NCBI GenBank assembly: GCA_963617965.1
Contig: CAVEQO010000007.1
Location: 1-64,000, forward strand
Source of the DNA: UBA6382 sp963617965
GTDB lineage: Bacteria; Bacteroidota; Bacteroidia; Bacteroidales; Bacteroidaceae
Reading direction: 5' to 3'
Length of the DNA: 64,000 nucleotides
Shown piece by piece: positions 26,391-35,861 of the stretch. The position numbers were made by a program, and so were the translations under genes. The notes beneath the pieces were generated by a model, which worked only from the letters and a program-made list of their open reading frames with translations, did no database searches and was not told the DNA's origin. How positions within the stretch are numbered: position 1 is the first letter of the stretch; the number at the start of each line of letters is the position of its first letter.

Positions 26391-26852
26391 TTATTTGTAT
26401 TGGTTAATATCGATGGTCTTCGGCTTCTGCGCCTCGTGTTTGTGCTCTCCCCCGGCATAGATGTAAAGGTTGCCGAGCAGCTGGGCACCCAGACGGTTCT
26501 TGGGCAGCATACCCTTTACCGTTCTCCTGAGAAGACGGTCTGCACCGTTGGGCTTTGCCATGATGCTGGCGGGAGTGTGCTCTTTCTGACCGCCGGGATA
26601 GCCGGTGTAAGAATAGAAAATCTTCTCCGTCCATTTCTTGCCGGTCATCTTCACTTTGTCGGCATTGATGACAATGACATTGTCACCGCAATCCACGTGT
26701 GGGGTGAAATTCGGTTTGTACTTGCCGCGCAAAAGTTTTGCAACCTTTGAGCCCAAACGACCTACAATCTGGTCTGTCGCATCTACTACAACCCATTCTT
26801 TCTGCGCCGTTTCTTTATTGGCGGAAATGGTTTTGTAACTTAAAGTGTTCAC
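26391..26852 (-). CDS. rplM: 50S ribosomal protein L13
   Basis: A 153-residue protein with typical L13 blocks: WVVDATDQIVGRLGSKVAKLLRGK, DNVIVINADKVKMTGKKW and KGMLPKNRLGAQLLGNLYIYAG. First gene of the operon rplM-rpsI-rpsB-tsf. Confidence 0.98.
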   Translation of the reverse strand: MNTLSYKTISANKETAQKEWVVVDATDQIVGRLGSKVAKLLRGKYKPNFTPHVDCGDNVIVINADKVKMTGKKWTEKIFYSYTGYPGGQKEHTPASIMAKPNGADRLLRRTVKGMLPKNRLGAQLLGNLYIYAGGEHKHEAQKPKTIDINQYK

Positions 26853-26978
26853 TTTTAATAATTAATTTAGTTGTTACTACTCTCCTGCCGGCATGCCGAA
26901 CTCGGCCAAAAGGACTGCATGCAAGCATGAACTTCTCTCAACGTGCCCTGCATGACAAAGCACATTTTGATAATAATC
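26853..26978 (-). promoter_or_regulatory. Long leader of the L13 operon with small hairpins
   Basis: From the predicted start near 26978 to the L13 ATG are about 125 untranslated bases. Two compact stems are visible on the minus strand, CATGC-TT-GCATG and GCCGA-GT-TCGGC. I match it to no known leader family, but ribosomal operons are often autoregulated through such leaders. Confidence 0.4.
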
Positions 26979-26984
26979 GGCGCG

Positions 26985-27015
26985 CAAAATTACTCATTTT
27001 TCATATCACGGCAAA
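26985..27015 (-). promoter_or_regulatory. Promoter of the rplM operon
   Basis: Minus-strand TTTG (27012-27015), 19-base spacer and TAATTTTG (26985-26992), a full match to the Bacteroidota consensus. Confidence 0.8.
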
Positions 27016-27080
27016 GGAAAGGGCGGACTTTTTGAGACAGCCCGCAAAAAAGTACCCCACGGGGCTTTGCGGTGCTCTTT

Positions 27081-27884
27081 TCAATAATCATCGTCCGCAA
27101 AAATGTCTTTGCCCAAATCCTGATACGCCCGGCCAAGCATCTCGTTTGTAATCTCGAATTCCCGGTTTACCTCGCGGTCCTTGTCAAGTATGGAATGCGA
27201 GAACAGCCAGTCGTACGTCTGGAGCATATAGAAGATCCGGGCGGGGCGGCCGTGGTTGACTCCAGGCATCCTTGTATATATGAGGCGGCTGTCGTCTCCG
27301 GTAGCGCGTATGGCAGCCACCACCTTGTCCGACGACGACACCGGCACTGCCCTGTCCGCCGTACCGTGTACGATCCAGAGCGGGACTTTGCTGAGCCCGC
27401 TCAAGTCCGCAACCGTGCCACCGCCGCAAAGGGCCATGGCGCACGCCACCTTGTCGGGGTATGTCGCGGCGAAATCTATCGTCCCGAACCCTCCGAGACT
27501 CATTCCGTATACGTAGATGCGGGTCGTGTCCACATTGTAGTTGCGCTGCGCCCATTCCACAAGGCTCATTATCTTGCGGGGATTCCATGCTCCTCCCGGA
27601 TTTTGGGGTGCCATGATATAGGAATCTATGTAACGGCCGCGGGCAACGGCGTCAATTGCGCCATAACGCTTTACTTTGTCCAGATTGTTGCCGCACAGGC
27701 TCTGTCCGTGCAGGAAGATCAACAGGGGAAAATGGGAATCTTCGCTTATGCTCGGCTCCGGGTTGTAAAACCAGAAATTGTAGGAACCGCTCACCTCATT
27801 GCGGTGGGCCGTAAATTTCTGTGCTGCCACCCGGTAAAAAGCGAGGGCAAGCCACAGCAGCATCAAAAGGTGTTTGTTTCTCAT
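27081..27884 (-). CDS. Secreted alpha/beta-hydrolase esterase
   Basis: This 267-residue protein has a signal peptide (residues 1-21, ending VAAQ) and an alpha/beta-hydrolase fold of the dienelactone-hydrolase/esterase-PHB-depolymerase type. LLIFLHGQS gives the oxyanion-hole HG (59-60), GMSLGGFG holds the nucleophile S129, GTADRAVPVS carries the probable acid Asp, and GVNHG the His. It probably removes acyl groups from exported substrates such as acetylated or feruloylated glycans; the substrate is unknown. It is monocistronic, with a near-consensus TAAATTCG -7 box at 27903-27910. Confidence 0.82.
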   Translation of the reverse strand: MRNKHLLMLLWLALAFYRVAAQKFTAHRNEVSGSYNFWFYNPEPSISEDSHFPLLIFLHGQSLCGNNLDKVKRYGAIDAVARGRYIDSYIMAPQNPGGAWNPRKIMSLVEWAQRNYNVDTTRIYVYGMSLGGFGTIDFAATYPDKVACAMALCGGGTVADLSGLSKVPLWIVHGTADRAVPVSSSDKVVAAIRATGDDSRLIYTRMPGVNHGRPARIFYMLQTYDWLFSHSILDKDREVNREFEITNEMLGRAYQDLGKDIFADDDY

Positions 27885-27919
27885 GCAAAATCCGTTTCCG
27901 TTGCGAATTTAGGAAAAAC

Positions 27920-28006
27920 ATGGCAAAAAAAAGGACTCTTCGTGTCTGTAATGACAAAAACAGAAACAAAAAACAAGGACCACAGGTTTATGGCGAAGGA
28001 CCGTAA
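27920..28006 (+). CDS. Possible 28-residue basic micropeptide
   Basis: ATG GCA AAA AAA AGG opens a 28-codon frame encoding a lysine/arginine/asparagine-rich peptide that begins MAKKRTLRVCNDKNRNKK. Its stop is 11 bases before a strong terminator-like hairpin at 28017-28055, in the spacer between two divergent genes where a terminator is otherwise unexplained. I recognise no homologue and see no clear promoter. It may be chance. Confidence 0.25.
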   Translation: MAKKRTLRVCNDKNRNKKQGPQVYGEGP

Positions 28007-28016
28007 GGGCGGACAG

Positions 28017-28055
28017 AATCGGTTTTCTGCATTCTGTACCGAAAACCGATTTTTT
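28017..28055 (+). terminator. Terminator-like hairpin in a divergent spacer
   Basis: Arms AATCGGTTTTC/GAAAACCGATT pair perfectly over a 13-base loop and run straight into TTTTAG. It reads as an intrinsic terminator on the plus strand, although no recognised plus-strand gene lies just upstream. Confidence 0.65.
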
Positions 28056-28130
28056 AGTATACGGCAACCCTGTCAATGTTGGAACAAATGTGTATTTTTG
28101 TAGCCAAAACAGCAACCGTACACAAAAACA

Positions 28131-30206
28131 ATGGAAACAGGCAACACAGACACGTGCCGGAAAGGGGGAAACCCGTTTCTGACCCCGTTCAACACTCCTC
28201 ATGATACGATTCCGTTTGATCTGATACAGGAAAGCGACTTCAAACCGGCTCTTCTGGCAGGAATGGAGCTTGAAGACAAAGAGATAGACGAAATAACAGG
28301 CAACCCGGACTCACCGACTTTCGCAAACACAATAATTCCCTTTGTTTGTTCGGGTGAAGTCCTGGGCAGGGTTGAGACGGTCATGGGCAATCTACTTACC
28401 GCCTGCACAAGCGACAGGCTGGAGGAACTGGCGCAGGAGGTCACACCCATGCTTACTGAACACAGCACCCGCATCCTGTACAACAAAAAACTCTTTGACC
28501 GGATAAAGTATGTCAAGGACAGCAAACCGCACCTTGGCCACGAAGACCAGACTCTCCTCGACAAAGTGTACGACAGTTTCGTCGACCGCGGCATCAATCT
28601 TCCGGAGAAGAAGAAGGAAAGACTCAAGGAAATCACGAAAGAGCTGTCGTTGGCCACTCTTCGGTTTTCACAAAACGTGCTGAAAGACACCAACAGGTTC
28701 CGGCTCCATGTCACGGACAAAAAGGAATTGGACGGACTGCCAGAAATCCAGATGGAGCAGGCCGCCAGCCTCGCAAAGGAAAACGGTCTTGACGGATGGT
28801 GCTTCACCCTGGACCAGCCAAGCTATTCTCCGATTCTGACTTACTGCAAAAACAGGGAACTGCGCAGAAAGGTATATCTTGCCCGCAATACCCTGTGCAT
28901 CAAGAAAAACAGGTTCAACAACATTGAACTGGCACGCAAAATCATAAACCTGCGGCTCGAATCGGCAAACCTGTACGGTTACAGGACTTATGCGCAAAAA
29001 GCCCTGAAGCACCGTATGGCACGCAACACGTCAACGGTAGGGAAATTTATAGATCGCCTGCTGAAGGCATACAGGCCAACGGCATTGGAGGACTACGGTA
29101 AAATCAAAGCCTACGCCCGGAAGGCGGAGGGGCCGTCGTTCAGGCTCAAGCCCTGGGATACGGGCTACTACAGCCACAAACTGCTGCTCGAGACGTTCAA
29201 CTACGACGCTGAGATGCTACGTCCCTATTTTGAACTGGACAAGGTGATAGATGGCGTTTTCGGACTTGCCACCAGACTCTACGGCATAACGTTCAGGAAA
29301 AACCCGTCCATTCCTGTCTACCACAAGGATGTCATCGCCTATGAGGTCTTCGATGAAGACGGCAGTTATCTGGCAGTACTGTACACCGATTTCCACCCGC
29401 GTCCGAACAAGAAGAGCGGAGCGTGGATGACCTCATACCAAGGGCAGTGGATTGACGGTAACGGCAACGATATCAGACCGCACGTTTCACTGTGCATGAA
29501 CCTCACCAAACCGACCAAGACAAAACCGGCCTTGCTGACACTGGGCGAGGTCGCGACTTTCATGCATGAATTCGGCCACGGGCTCCACGAAATGTTCTCA
29601 CGATGCCGCTACGAATGTCTCTCCGGCACCAACGTGTATTGGGATTTCGTGGAACTTCCGTCACAGTTCATGGAGAATTTCGCCTACGAGAAGCAGTTCC
29701 TGCACACTTTTGCCTTTCACTACCGGACAGGCGAACCTCTCCCCGACGAACTGATAGACAGGGTCATCGGCAGCCGACACTTCAATGCGGGTCTGGCTTG
29801 CTTGAGACAGCTTTCTTTCTGTCTGCTGGACATGGCTTATTACACCCTTGCAACTCCTCTGGCAACGGATATCGTGGATTTTGAGAAAACGGCATGGAAA
29901 CCGGCTCTTGTCGGCAACGGGACTGCGGCGAAGACATGCATGACAACACAGTTCAACCATATCATGACTGGGGGATATGCTGCAGGGTATTATTGCTACA
30001 AATGGGCGGAGGTCCTTGATGCCGACGCTTTTGCGGCTTTCAGGGAGACCGGCATTTTCAACAGGGAAACGGCTGCACGCTTCCGGCACGAGATTCTTGA
30101 AAAAGGCAACACAGAACACCCTGCAGTGCTTTACAGGAACTTCCGCCACCGCAATCCATCCATTAAAGCCATGCTGCAACGGGATGGCATAAAACCTGCC
30201 AAATAA
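28131..30206 (+). CDS. M3-family oligopeptidase / dipeptidyl carboxypeptidase
   Basis: The 691-residue zinc metallopeptidase has the M3 active-site motif HEFGHGLHE: H479, E480 and H483 provide two zinc ligands and the general base. The long helical N-terminal half and the C-terminal HPAVLYRNFRHRNPSIKAML block match Dcp/oligopeptidase A. I see no convincing signal peptide, so it is probably cytoplasmic and degrades short peptides. A TATTTTTG -7 box is at 28093-28100. It is followed after 30 bases by dCMP deaminase. Confidence 0.93.
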   Translation: METGNTDTCRKGGNPFLTPFNTPHDTIPFDLIQESDFKPALLAGMELEDKEIDEITGNPDSPTFANTIIPFVCSGEVLGRVETVMGNLLTACTSDRLEELAQEVTPMLTEHSTRILYNKKLFDRIKYVKDSKPHLGHEDQTLLDKVYDSFVDRGINLPEKKKERLKEITKELSLATLRFSQNVLKDTNRFRLHVTDKKELDGLPEIQMEQAASLAKENGLDGWCFTLDQPSYSPILTYCKNRELRRKVYLARNTLCIKKNRFNNIELARKIINLRLESANLYGYRTYAQKALKHRMARNTSTVGKFIDRLLKAYRPTALEDYGKIKAYARKAEGPSFRLKPWDTGYYSHKLLLETFNYDAEMLRPYFELDKVIDGVFGLATRLYGITFRKNPSIPVYHKDVIAYEVFDEDGSYLAVLYTDFHPRPNKKSGAWMTSYQGQWIDGNGNDIRPHVSLCMNLTKPTKTKPALLTLGEVATFMHEFGHGLHEMFSRCRYECLSGTNVYWDFVELPSQFMENFAYEKQFLHTFAFHYRTGEPLPDELIDRVIGSRHFNAGLACLRQLSFCLLDMAYYTLATPLATDIVDFEKTAWKPALVGNGTAAKTCMTTQFNHIMTGGYAAGYYCYKWAEVLDADAFAAFRETGIFNRETAARFRHEILEKGNTEHPAVLYRNFRHRNPSIKAMLQRDGIKPAK

Positions 30207-30236
30207 AACACTTACGCTTCGCCATAACCAATCATA

Positions 30237-30674
30237 ATGAACGAAAACAGGAAACAGGAACTTCTGGACAGCCGTTATCTGCGCATGGCGCATATCTGGG
30301 CGGAAAACTCCTACTGCGTGCGCAGAAAGGTCGGTGCTCTGCTTGTGAAAAACGGCACTATCATCAGCGACGGGTTCAACGGGACACCGTCCGGTTTTGA
30401 AAACATCTGCGAAGACGAGAACAACGTCAGCAAACCCTACGTCCTTCATGCGGAAGCCAATGCCATCACGAAAATAGCCCGTTCTTCGCAAAACAGCGAC
30501 GGGGCGACACTGTATGTCACGGCATCGCCGTGCATTGACTGCGCAAAACTGATTATACAAAGTGGCATACGACGTGTCGTTTACGGTGAAAAATACAGGT
30601 TGGACGACGGAGTGGCTTTGCTGAAGAGGGCTGGCATCGAAACGGTGTATCTGGATCTGGAGCAACGCCACTGA
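30237..30674 (+). CDS. Deoxycytidylate (dCMP) deaminase
   Basis: A 145-residue zinc deaminase. HAEANAI (H71, E73) and PCIDCAK (C99, C102) are the catalytic and zinc-binding motifs. SDGFNGTPSGFENICED is characteristic of dCMP deaminase rather than cytidine or tRNA-adenosine deaminase. It converts dCMP to dUMP for dTMP synthesis. It lies between the M3 peptidase and the S41 protease genes on the same strand. Confidence 0.92.
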   Translation: MNENRKQELLDSRYLRMAHIWAENSYCVRRKVGALLVKNGTIISDGFNGTPSGFENICEDENNVSKPYVLHAEANAITKIARSSQNSDGATLYVTASPCIDCAKLIIQSGIRRVVYGEKYRLDDGVALLKRAGIETVYLDLEQRH

Positions 30675-30724
30675 CATGCGGACGGCATTCAGAGTTTCAC
30701 AAGGACAGAAAAAACAAATAACGA

Positions 30725-32377
30725 ATGAAACAGAACAAATACCACAACTTTTTGCCGCTGATCATATCACTGAGTGTTGTGGCTGGCATGGTACTCGGAA
30801 CTTTCTACGCAAGCTATTTCCGCAGCAACAGGCTTAACATATTCAGTTCGGGCAACAGCAAGATAAACGACCTCCTCTATGCCATAGAGGACAGATACGT
30901 CGACACCGTAAACATGAACGATCTGATAGAACACGCCTTGCCGCGCATCTTGTCGGAACTTGACCCTCACTCCACATACACCTCCGCAAAAAAGGTGGAA
31001 GAGGAAATGCAGGGGCTCAAAGGGTCTTTTTCCGGAATTGGCGTGATATTCTCCATCATTGAGGATACTGCAAGAATCATACGTGTCGTTCCCGGAGGAC
31101 CGTCCGAAGACACCGGACTGATGGCAGGCGACCGCATTGTCACTGTTGATGGGAAACCGTTTGTAGGAAAATTTCTGGATGAAGACTACGCGATGAAAAC
31201 GCTGCGCGGACCTGACAAGTCAAAGATCAGGCTCGGAATAAAACGGAGCGGGAGACCGGACACGAGGGTGTACGAAGTGACCAGGGGTGCCGTTCCGGTA
31301 AGAACCGTTGACATCTATGCCATGCTTGACAAGGAAACCGGCTATATAAGGATAAGTTCTTTCGGTGAAAACACCTATGAGGAATTTCTTGTGGCACTCG
31401 CCGAACTCAGCAGCCAGGGGTGCAAGAGCCTTATTGTCGACCTGCGCGACAACGGCGGGGGCTACATGGAAGCCGCTGTCAGGATCGCCAACCAGTTCCT
31501 GCCCAAGAAACGCATGATAGTCTACACGCAGGGAAGAAAATCCGAACGGATGGAATATCACAGCGACGGACGGGGAGACTACCAGAACATCCCGCTCGTT
31601 GTCGTTGTCAACGAGAACACGGCATCGTCAAGCGAGATTTTCGCCGCCGCCATTCAGGACAACGACAGGGGGACAGTCGTCGGACTCAGGACTTTCGGCA
31701 AAGGACTCGTGCAGGAACCCATCCAGTTCTCCGACGGCTCCCTGCTGAAACTGACAATAGCCAGATACTATAGCCCGTCAGGAAGATGCTTGCAGAAACC
31801 CTACGTGATGGGCGAAAACGAAACTTACCGTAACGACCTGTACTCGCGCTACCTGAAAGGCGAATTTTCCACCCGCGACAGCATACACCTGTACGGCAAG
31901 AAATACCACACAATGGCAGGACGGACTGTATACGGGGGAGGTGGTATCATGCCGGATGTCTTCATTCCCACAGACACGACTGACGTGACTTCCTATCTCA
32001 TGGAGGCTGTCGCTTCACGCCGATTGGCCGAGTTCTCTTACAGGTACGCGGATTCCAACAGACAGAAGCTCAACGAAATGCAGGACTGGGAGGAACTCGG
32101 GGAATACCTGCGGCACCAGAACCTCGTGGGCAAATTCGCCACATACGCGGAAAAGAAAGGACTGAAGCGCAGGAATCTTCTGATTAAAAAATCCTACAAG
32201 AGACTTGACACAGCCCTGACGGGGTCTGTCATAAACTATATCTTCGGGGACAAAGCGTCTGCCTTGTACCAATGCCAAAGCGACGACTGCATAAAAGAGG
32301 CGCTACGGCTGATAGACAACCACCAGACTTTCCCGCAAAAGCCCGACGTGGCAAAGACGGGCAAAAACAAGAAATGA
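30725..32377 (+). CDS. S41 C-terminal processing protease with PDZ domain
   Basis: A 550-residue membrane-anchored periplasmic serine protease. A membrane segment (about residues 13-32) is followed by a PDZ domain (about 90-170, with GSFSGIGVIFS and GGPSEDTGLMAGDRIV). The protease core holds TASSSE (299-304, catalytic Ser) and FGKG with K326 as the general base. The last 150 residues are a charged C-terminal extension. Tsp/CtpA proteins trim or degrade envelope proteins at their C-termini. Confidence 0.93.
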   Translation: MKQNKYHNFLPLIISLSVVAGMVLGTFYASYFRSNRLNIFSSGNSKINDLLYAIEDRYVDTVNMNDLIEHALPRILSELDPHSTYTSAKKVEEEMQGLKGSFSGIGVIFSIIEDTARIIRVVPGGPSEDTGLMAGDRIVTVDGKPFVGKFLDEDYAMKTLRGPDKSKIRLGIKRSGRPDTRVYEVTRGAVPVRTVDIYAMLDKETGYIRISSFGENTYEEFLVALAELSSQGCKSLIVDLRDNGGGYMEAAVRIANQFLPKKRMIVYTQGRKSERMEYHSDGRGDYQNIPLVVVVNENTASSSEIFAAAIQDNDRGTVVGLRTFGKGLVQEPIQFSDGSLLKLTIARYYSPSGRCLQKPYVMGENETYRNDLYSRYLKGEFSTRDSIHLYGKKYHTMAGRTVYGGGGIMPDVFIPTDTTDVTSYLMEAVASRRLAEFSYRYADSNRQKLNEMQDWEELGEYLRHQNLVGKFATYAEKKGLKRRNLLIKKSYKRLDTALTGSVINYIFGDKASALYQCQSDDCIKEALRLIDNHQTFPQKPDVAKTGKNKK

Positions 32378-32465
32378 AACCAAGGGTATGACCGTCCGCA
32401 CCTCCATGTAAACGGGGAAACAAAAAAAACGACAGCTGGAAACGGGTATTACCGAAAAAATGGAT

Positions 32466-32473
32466 TATCTTTG
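32466..32473 (+). promoter_or_regulatory. -7 element before the TPR gene
   Basis: TATCTTTG matches the TAnnTTTG consensus and lies 45 bases before the ATG. The -33 region is not clear. Confidence 0.5.
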
Positions 32474-32517
32474 CACGAGCGAAAAACAAACGACACGGAA
32501 TACAAAAAACAGAATAT

Positions 32518-33192
32518 ATGAATTCGGACAAAACAACTCAGGAAACACAAGGCAGCGGGACACAAAACATAATGGCCCGGATTAAGAAAAACCCTATTGT
32601 AAGTGCGATTACAGGCGTTGTTGTCTTGGTCGCCATCATAGTGATAGCCTCTTTCTCATACAGGAGCTATATAAGCAGCAGCAACGACGAGGCAGCCACA
32701 AAACTGGCGAAAGGACAGGACTATTTCCAGAAAGGACAGTTTGACCAGGCTCTCAACGGTGACAACACCGGCTATCCCGGCTTCGTGAAAATCGCGGCTC
32801 AGTACAGCAGTACGGAAACCGGAAATCTCGCCAACCTGTATGCCGGTCTGTCATACTACTACAAGGGAGACTACGACAAGGCCATAAAGCATCTGGAGGA
32901 CTTTGACGCACAGGACGACCAGTTCATATCCAACAACGGCATCGCCGCTTTGGGGAACTGCTACGCTAAGAAAGGCAACTACGACAAGGCTGTGGATCTG
33001 CTGAAAAAGGCTGCAAAGAATGCTGACAACCCTGTTGTCAGCCCCTCTTGTCTGGTTCAGGCGGGAGAATTGCTTGAAAAGCAGAACAAAAAGGAAAAGG
33101 CTCTTGAACTTTACAACGAGGTCAAGGAAAAATACCCCAACAGTGCGGAAGCACAGGGCATAGACAAATACATACAGAAAGTATCTGAATAA
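32518..33192 (+). CDS. Membrane-anchored tetratricopeptide-repeat protein
   Basis: The 224-residue protein has one membrane helix (about residues 27-47, IVSAITGVVVLVAIIVIASF) and then TPR-like repeats (YYYKGDYDKAIKHLEDF, CYAKKGNYDKAVDLLKKA, KKEKALELYNEVKEKYPNS). The topology resembles YfgM/BepA-associated TPR proteins that scaffold envelope complexes; the partner is unknown. It is followed by a terminator and ribH. Confidence 0.85.
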   Translation: MNSDKTTQETQGSGTQNIMARIKKNPIVSAITGVVVLVAIIVIASFSYRSYISSSNDEAATKLAKGQDYFQKGQFDQALNGDNTGYPGFVKIAAQYSSTETGNLANLYAGLSYYYKGDYDKAIKHLEDFDAQDDQFISNNGIAALGNCYAKKGNYDKAVDLLKKAAKNADNPVVSPSCLVQAGELLEKQNKKEKALELYNEVKEKYPNSAEAQGIDKYIQKVSE

Positions 33193-33235
33193 GAAGACCA
33201 ACTCTGACGTTGGCTATTTTAATTTTAAGGTGGAC

Positions 33236-33277
33236 AAAGGGAGCAAGGCGCAGGTAAAAGGCGTGACCGCTCCCTTT
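33236..33277 (+). terminator. Hairpin between the TPR gene and ribH
   Basis: AAAGGGAGC/GCTCCCTTT arms enclose 24 bases that can form a smaller internal stem, followed by TATTTTC. A lesser stem, CCAAC/GTTGG, lies at 33198-33213. It may terminate the TPR transcript or attenuate ribH. It does not match the FMN riboswitch pattern. Confidence 0.55.
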
Positions 33278-33292
33278 TATTTTCAAAAAGGC

Positions 33293-33778
33293 ATGTCAGC
33301 GACAACAGACAATCTGTCAACACAAAACATACCGCCGGCCTCGGGCATGAGGGTCGGTATCGTTGTGGGTGAATGGAACTCACAAATTACTCAACCGCTG
33401 CTTGACGCGGCGACCGACACATTGAAGAGATATGGAGTAAGGCCGGAACACATTGTCGTGAAAACCGTTCCCGGAAGTTTTGAACTCATTTACGGGGCAA
33501 ATGCCATGGCAAAAAGCGGACTCGTGGATGGAATCATAGCCATAGGCTGTATCGTAAGAGGCGAAACGCCACACTTTGACTTCATCGCACAAGGCTGCAC
33601 AAACGGACTGGCCTACCTCAACGCAACCAACAACATACCCGTCGTTTTCGGTGTGCTTACCACAGACAATTTTGACCAGGCTTTTGAGCGCACGGGCGGC
33701 AAACTCGGCAACAAGGGAGAGGAATACGCCCTCACGGCCATACGCATGATTGATTACGCACGCAGCTATGAACGCTGA
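33293..33778 (+). CDS. ribH: 6,7-dimethyl-8-ribityllumazine synthase
   Basis: A 161-residue enzyme of riboflavin synthesis that condenses the ribityl-aminouracil with dihydroxybutanone phosphate. Motifs are GIVVGEWNSQIT, VPGSFELIYGANAM, GCIVRGETPHFDFI (catalytic His) and PVVFGVLTTDN. Start ATG 33293 is preferred; the longer frame upstream runs through the hairpin. Other rib genes are not in the window. Confidence 0.96.
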   Translation: MSATTDNLSTQNIPPASGMRVGIVVGEWNSQITQPLLDAATDTLKRYGVRPEHIVVKTVPGSFELIYGANAMAKSGLVDGIIAIGCIVRGETPHFDFIAQGCTNGLAYLNATNNIPVVFGVLTTDNFDQAFERTGGKLGNKGEEYALTAIRMIDYARSYER

Positions 33779-33803
33779 AACACACAAATAAAACATCAAC
33801 AAA

Positions 33804-35840
33804 ATGAAAAAGATCTTTTTATCATTCCTGGCCTTTGCCGTTGCGACTGCAATTCAGGCGGCAGGGGCTGCCGACAAGGTGGAAAGTGTAACTTCGCCCA
33901 ACGGAAAACTGAAAGTGGAGGTTTCCTTCGGTACCGAACTGAAATATTCGGTATCTGACGGAGGTACGGTGCTGCTGAAGGATTCACGCATTGGGCTGAC
34001 AGTCAAAGACGGTCCGAAAGTCGGACAAAATCCGAAACTCAAGAAGAAGAGCCTAACATCTGTAAACGAGCAGATTCCTTCTCCTTTCTATCGCGAACCG
34101 AAAGTTCAGAACAACTGCAACGAACTGAAGTTGACCATGGCCGACGGTTTCGTTCTCACGTTCCGCGCCTACGACACGGGAGTCGCATACAGACTTAGCT
34201 CTACCCTGAAAAAGCCGGCGGAGCTCATCATAGAGAATGAACTCGCGGAATTCAATTTCCCGGAAGATTTCGCTGCGTGGATACCATATACCAACGAACA
34301 ATATGACCGATGGGGAACATCGTTCGAAAACACCTACAAAAACATCAAGCTGTCTGAAGCCGAATCCGGCCGCTTGGCTTTCACCCCCCTTGCCGTTGAC
34401 TGCAAGAGCGCAAAGGTAAGCATCATGGAAAGCGACTTGGAGTCGTATCCCGGAATGTTCCTGAAAGCGAGTGCAAAACGCCTTGAGGCTGAATTTGCGC
34501 CATACCCTAAAAACCACAAGTTCGTTGACGCACGCAAAAAGCTTGTCGTGACCGACAGGGAAAACTACATCGCCAAGGTCAAACCTACACGCGACTTCCC
34601 CTGGCGTATCATGGTCATCACTCACAAGGATGCGGAGATGGCACAGAACAATCTCGTGTATGCATTGGCTTCGCCCAACAGAATCGGTGATACCAAATGG
34701 ATAAAACCGGGCAAACTCACATGGGACTGGTGGAATGCGCTCACTCTCACGGGGGTTGATTTCAAACCGGGCGTCAACACCGAAACATACAAATACTACA
34801 TAGACTTTGCGGCAAAACACGAAGTGGAGTACATCGCACTTGACGAAGGCTGGTACTATGGCAGGAAAAACAAGAACGACGACAACGAAAAGGTTGACAT
34901 CCTCAATACCGTGAAGGAAATAGACCTCCCCGAGATTGTAAAATACGGAAAGGAAAAGAAAGTCGGCATCGTCCTTTGGCTGGGCTTCAATGTTCTTGAC
35001 GAACAACTGGAGGAGGCTTGCAAGAAGTATAGCCAGATGGGCATAAAGGGCTTCAAGGTTGACTTCCTCGACCGCAATGACCAGACTGCGGTGGAACAGG
35101 TATACAGAATCGCGGAGACTTGCGCCAAATACAACATCTTCCTTGACCTGCACGGAATGTATGCCCCAACAGGCTACAACAGGACTTTCCCCAACATTCT
35201 TAATGTTGAAGGCGTATGGGGACTGGAGCAGGCAAAATGGAGTTCTAACAAGGAGGATATGCCAACCTACTGCGTGACGTTCCCTTATCTGCGCATGATG
35301 CCGGGATATGTTGACTACACGCCCGGCGGCTTGCGCAACTGCACCAAGAACCATTTTGTAGGCGATTACTACTGGCCGCAGACACAGGGCACCCGCTGTC
35401 ATCAGATAGGCATGTACATCGTCTACGACTCTCCCTTGACAATGATGGCTGACTCCCCTACTGCCTATGAGAAAGAGGAAGAGTGTGCAAGTTTCATCGC
35501 CTCAATCCCCAATCAGTACGAAAAGACCATCGTGCTTGACGGGGAAATAGGCAAGTACATTGTCACAGCACGCAAGGTCGCCGGCAAACACTGGTGGATC
35601 GGCGGTCTTAACAACTGGGAAGAGCGCGACGTGGAAATAGACATCTCAAAATTGTTTGAACCGGGAGACCGCGACACCTATTTCGTGACGACAATATATC
35701 AGGACGGCGATATGGCCAACAGGGTTGCCACGGACTACAAGGTCATCGAGGGCCGCAGGGTCGACAAGAACTCCAAGATAAAGATACACATGGCCAAGGG
35801 CGGCGGCTTTGCAATAAAGCTCCACCGCATTGTGACATAG
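33804..35840 (+). CDS. Glycoside hydrolase family 97 alpha-glycosidase
   Basis: A 678-residue secreted enzyme with a signal peptide (residues 1-19), an N-terminal beta-sandwich (about 25-275), a (beta/alpha)8 barrel (about 290-560) and a C-terminal all-beta domain: the GH97 architecture. Barrel motifs are YIALDEGWYYG, KGFKVDFLDRNDQ and NVEGVWGLEQ. In GH97, the Asp in the KVDF region is associated with retaining, alpha-galactosidase-like members, while SusB-type inverting enzymes lack the nucleophile. I therefore lean to a retaining alpha-galactosidase, tentatively. No SusC/D genes are adjacent. Confidence 0.93.
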   Translation: MKKIFLSFLAFAVATAIQAAGAADKVESVTSPNGKLKVEVSFGTELKYSVSDGGTVLLKDSRIGLTVKDGPKVGQNPKLKKKSLTSVNEQIPSPFYREPKVQNNCNELKLTMADGFVLTFRAYDTGVAYRLSSTLKKPAELIIENELAEFNFPEDFAAWIPYTNEQYDRWGTSFENTYKNIKLSEAESGRLAFTPLAVDCKSAKVSIMESDLESYPGMFLKASAKRLEAEFAPYPKNHKFVDARKKLVVTDRENYIAKVKPTRDFPWRIMVITHKDAEMAQNNLVYALASPNRIGDTKWIKPGKLTWDWWNALTLTGVDFKPGVNTETYKYYIDFAAKHEVEYIALDEGWYYGRKNKNDDNEKVDILNTVKEIDLPEIVKYGKEKKVGIVLWLGFNVLDEQLEEACKKYSQMGIKGFKVDFLDRNDQTAVEQVYRIAETCAKYNIFLDLHGMYAPTGYNRTFPNILNVEGVWGLEQAKWSSNKEDMPTYCVTFPYLRMMPGYVDYTPGGLRNCTKNHFVGDYYWPQTQGTRCHQIGMYIVYDSPLTMMADSPTAYEKEEECASFIASIPNQYEKTIVLDGEIGKYIVTARKVAGKHWWIGGLNNWEERDVEIDISKLFEPGDRDTYFVTTIYQDGDMANRVATDYKVIEGRRVDKNSKIKIHMAKGGGFAIKLHRIVT

Positions 35841-35861
35841 CGGACAAGACGCTGTTTCTGA

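Noticed and set aside
33193..33292. Possible FMN riboswitch before ribH
   Set aside because: The hairpin lacks the conserved RFN-element core sequences. It looks like a terminator or simple attenuator.
34053..35402. Minus-strand open frame of 449 codons inside the GH97 gene
   Set aside because: Complementary-strand shadow; GH97 is clear on the plus strand.
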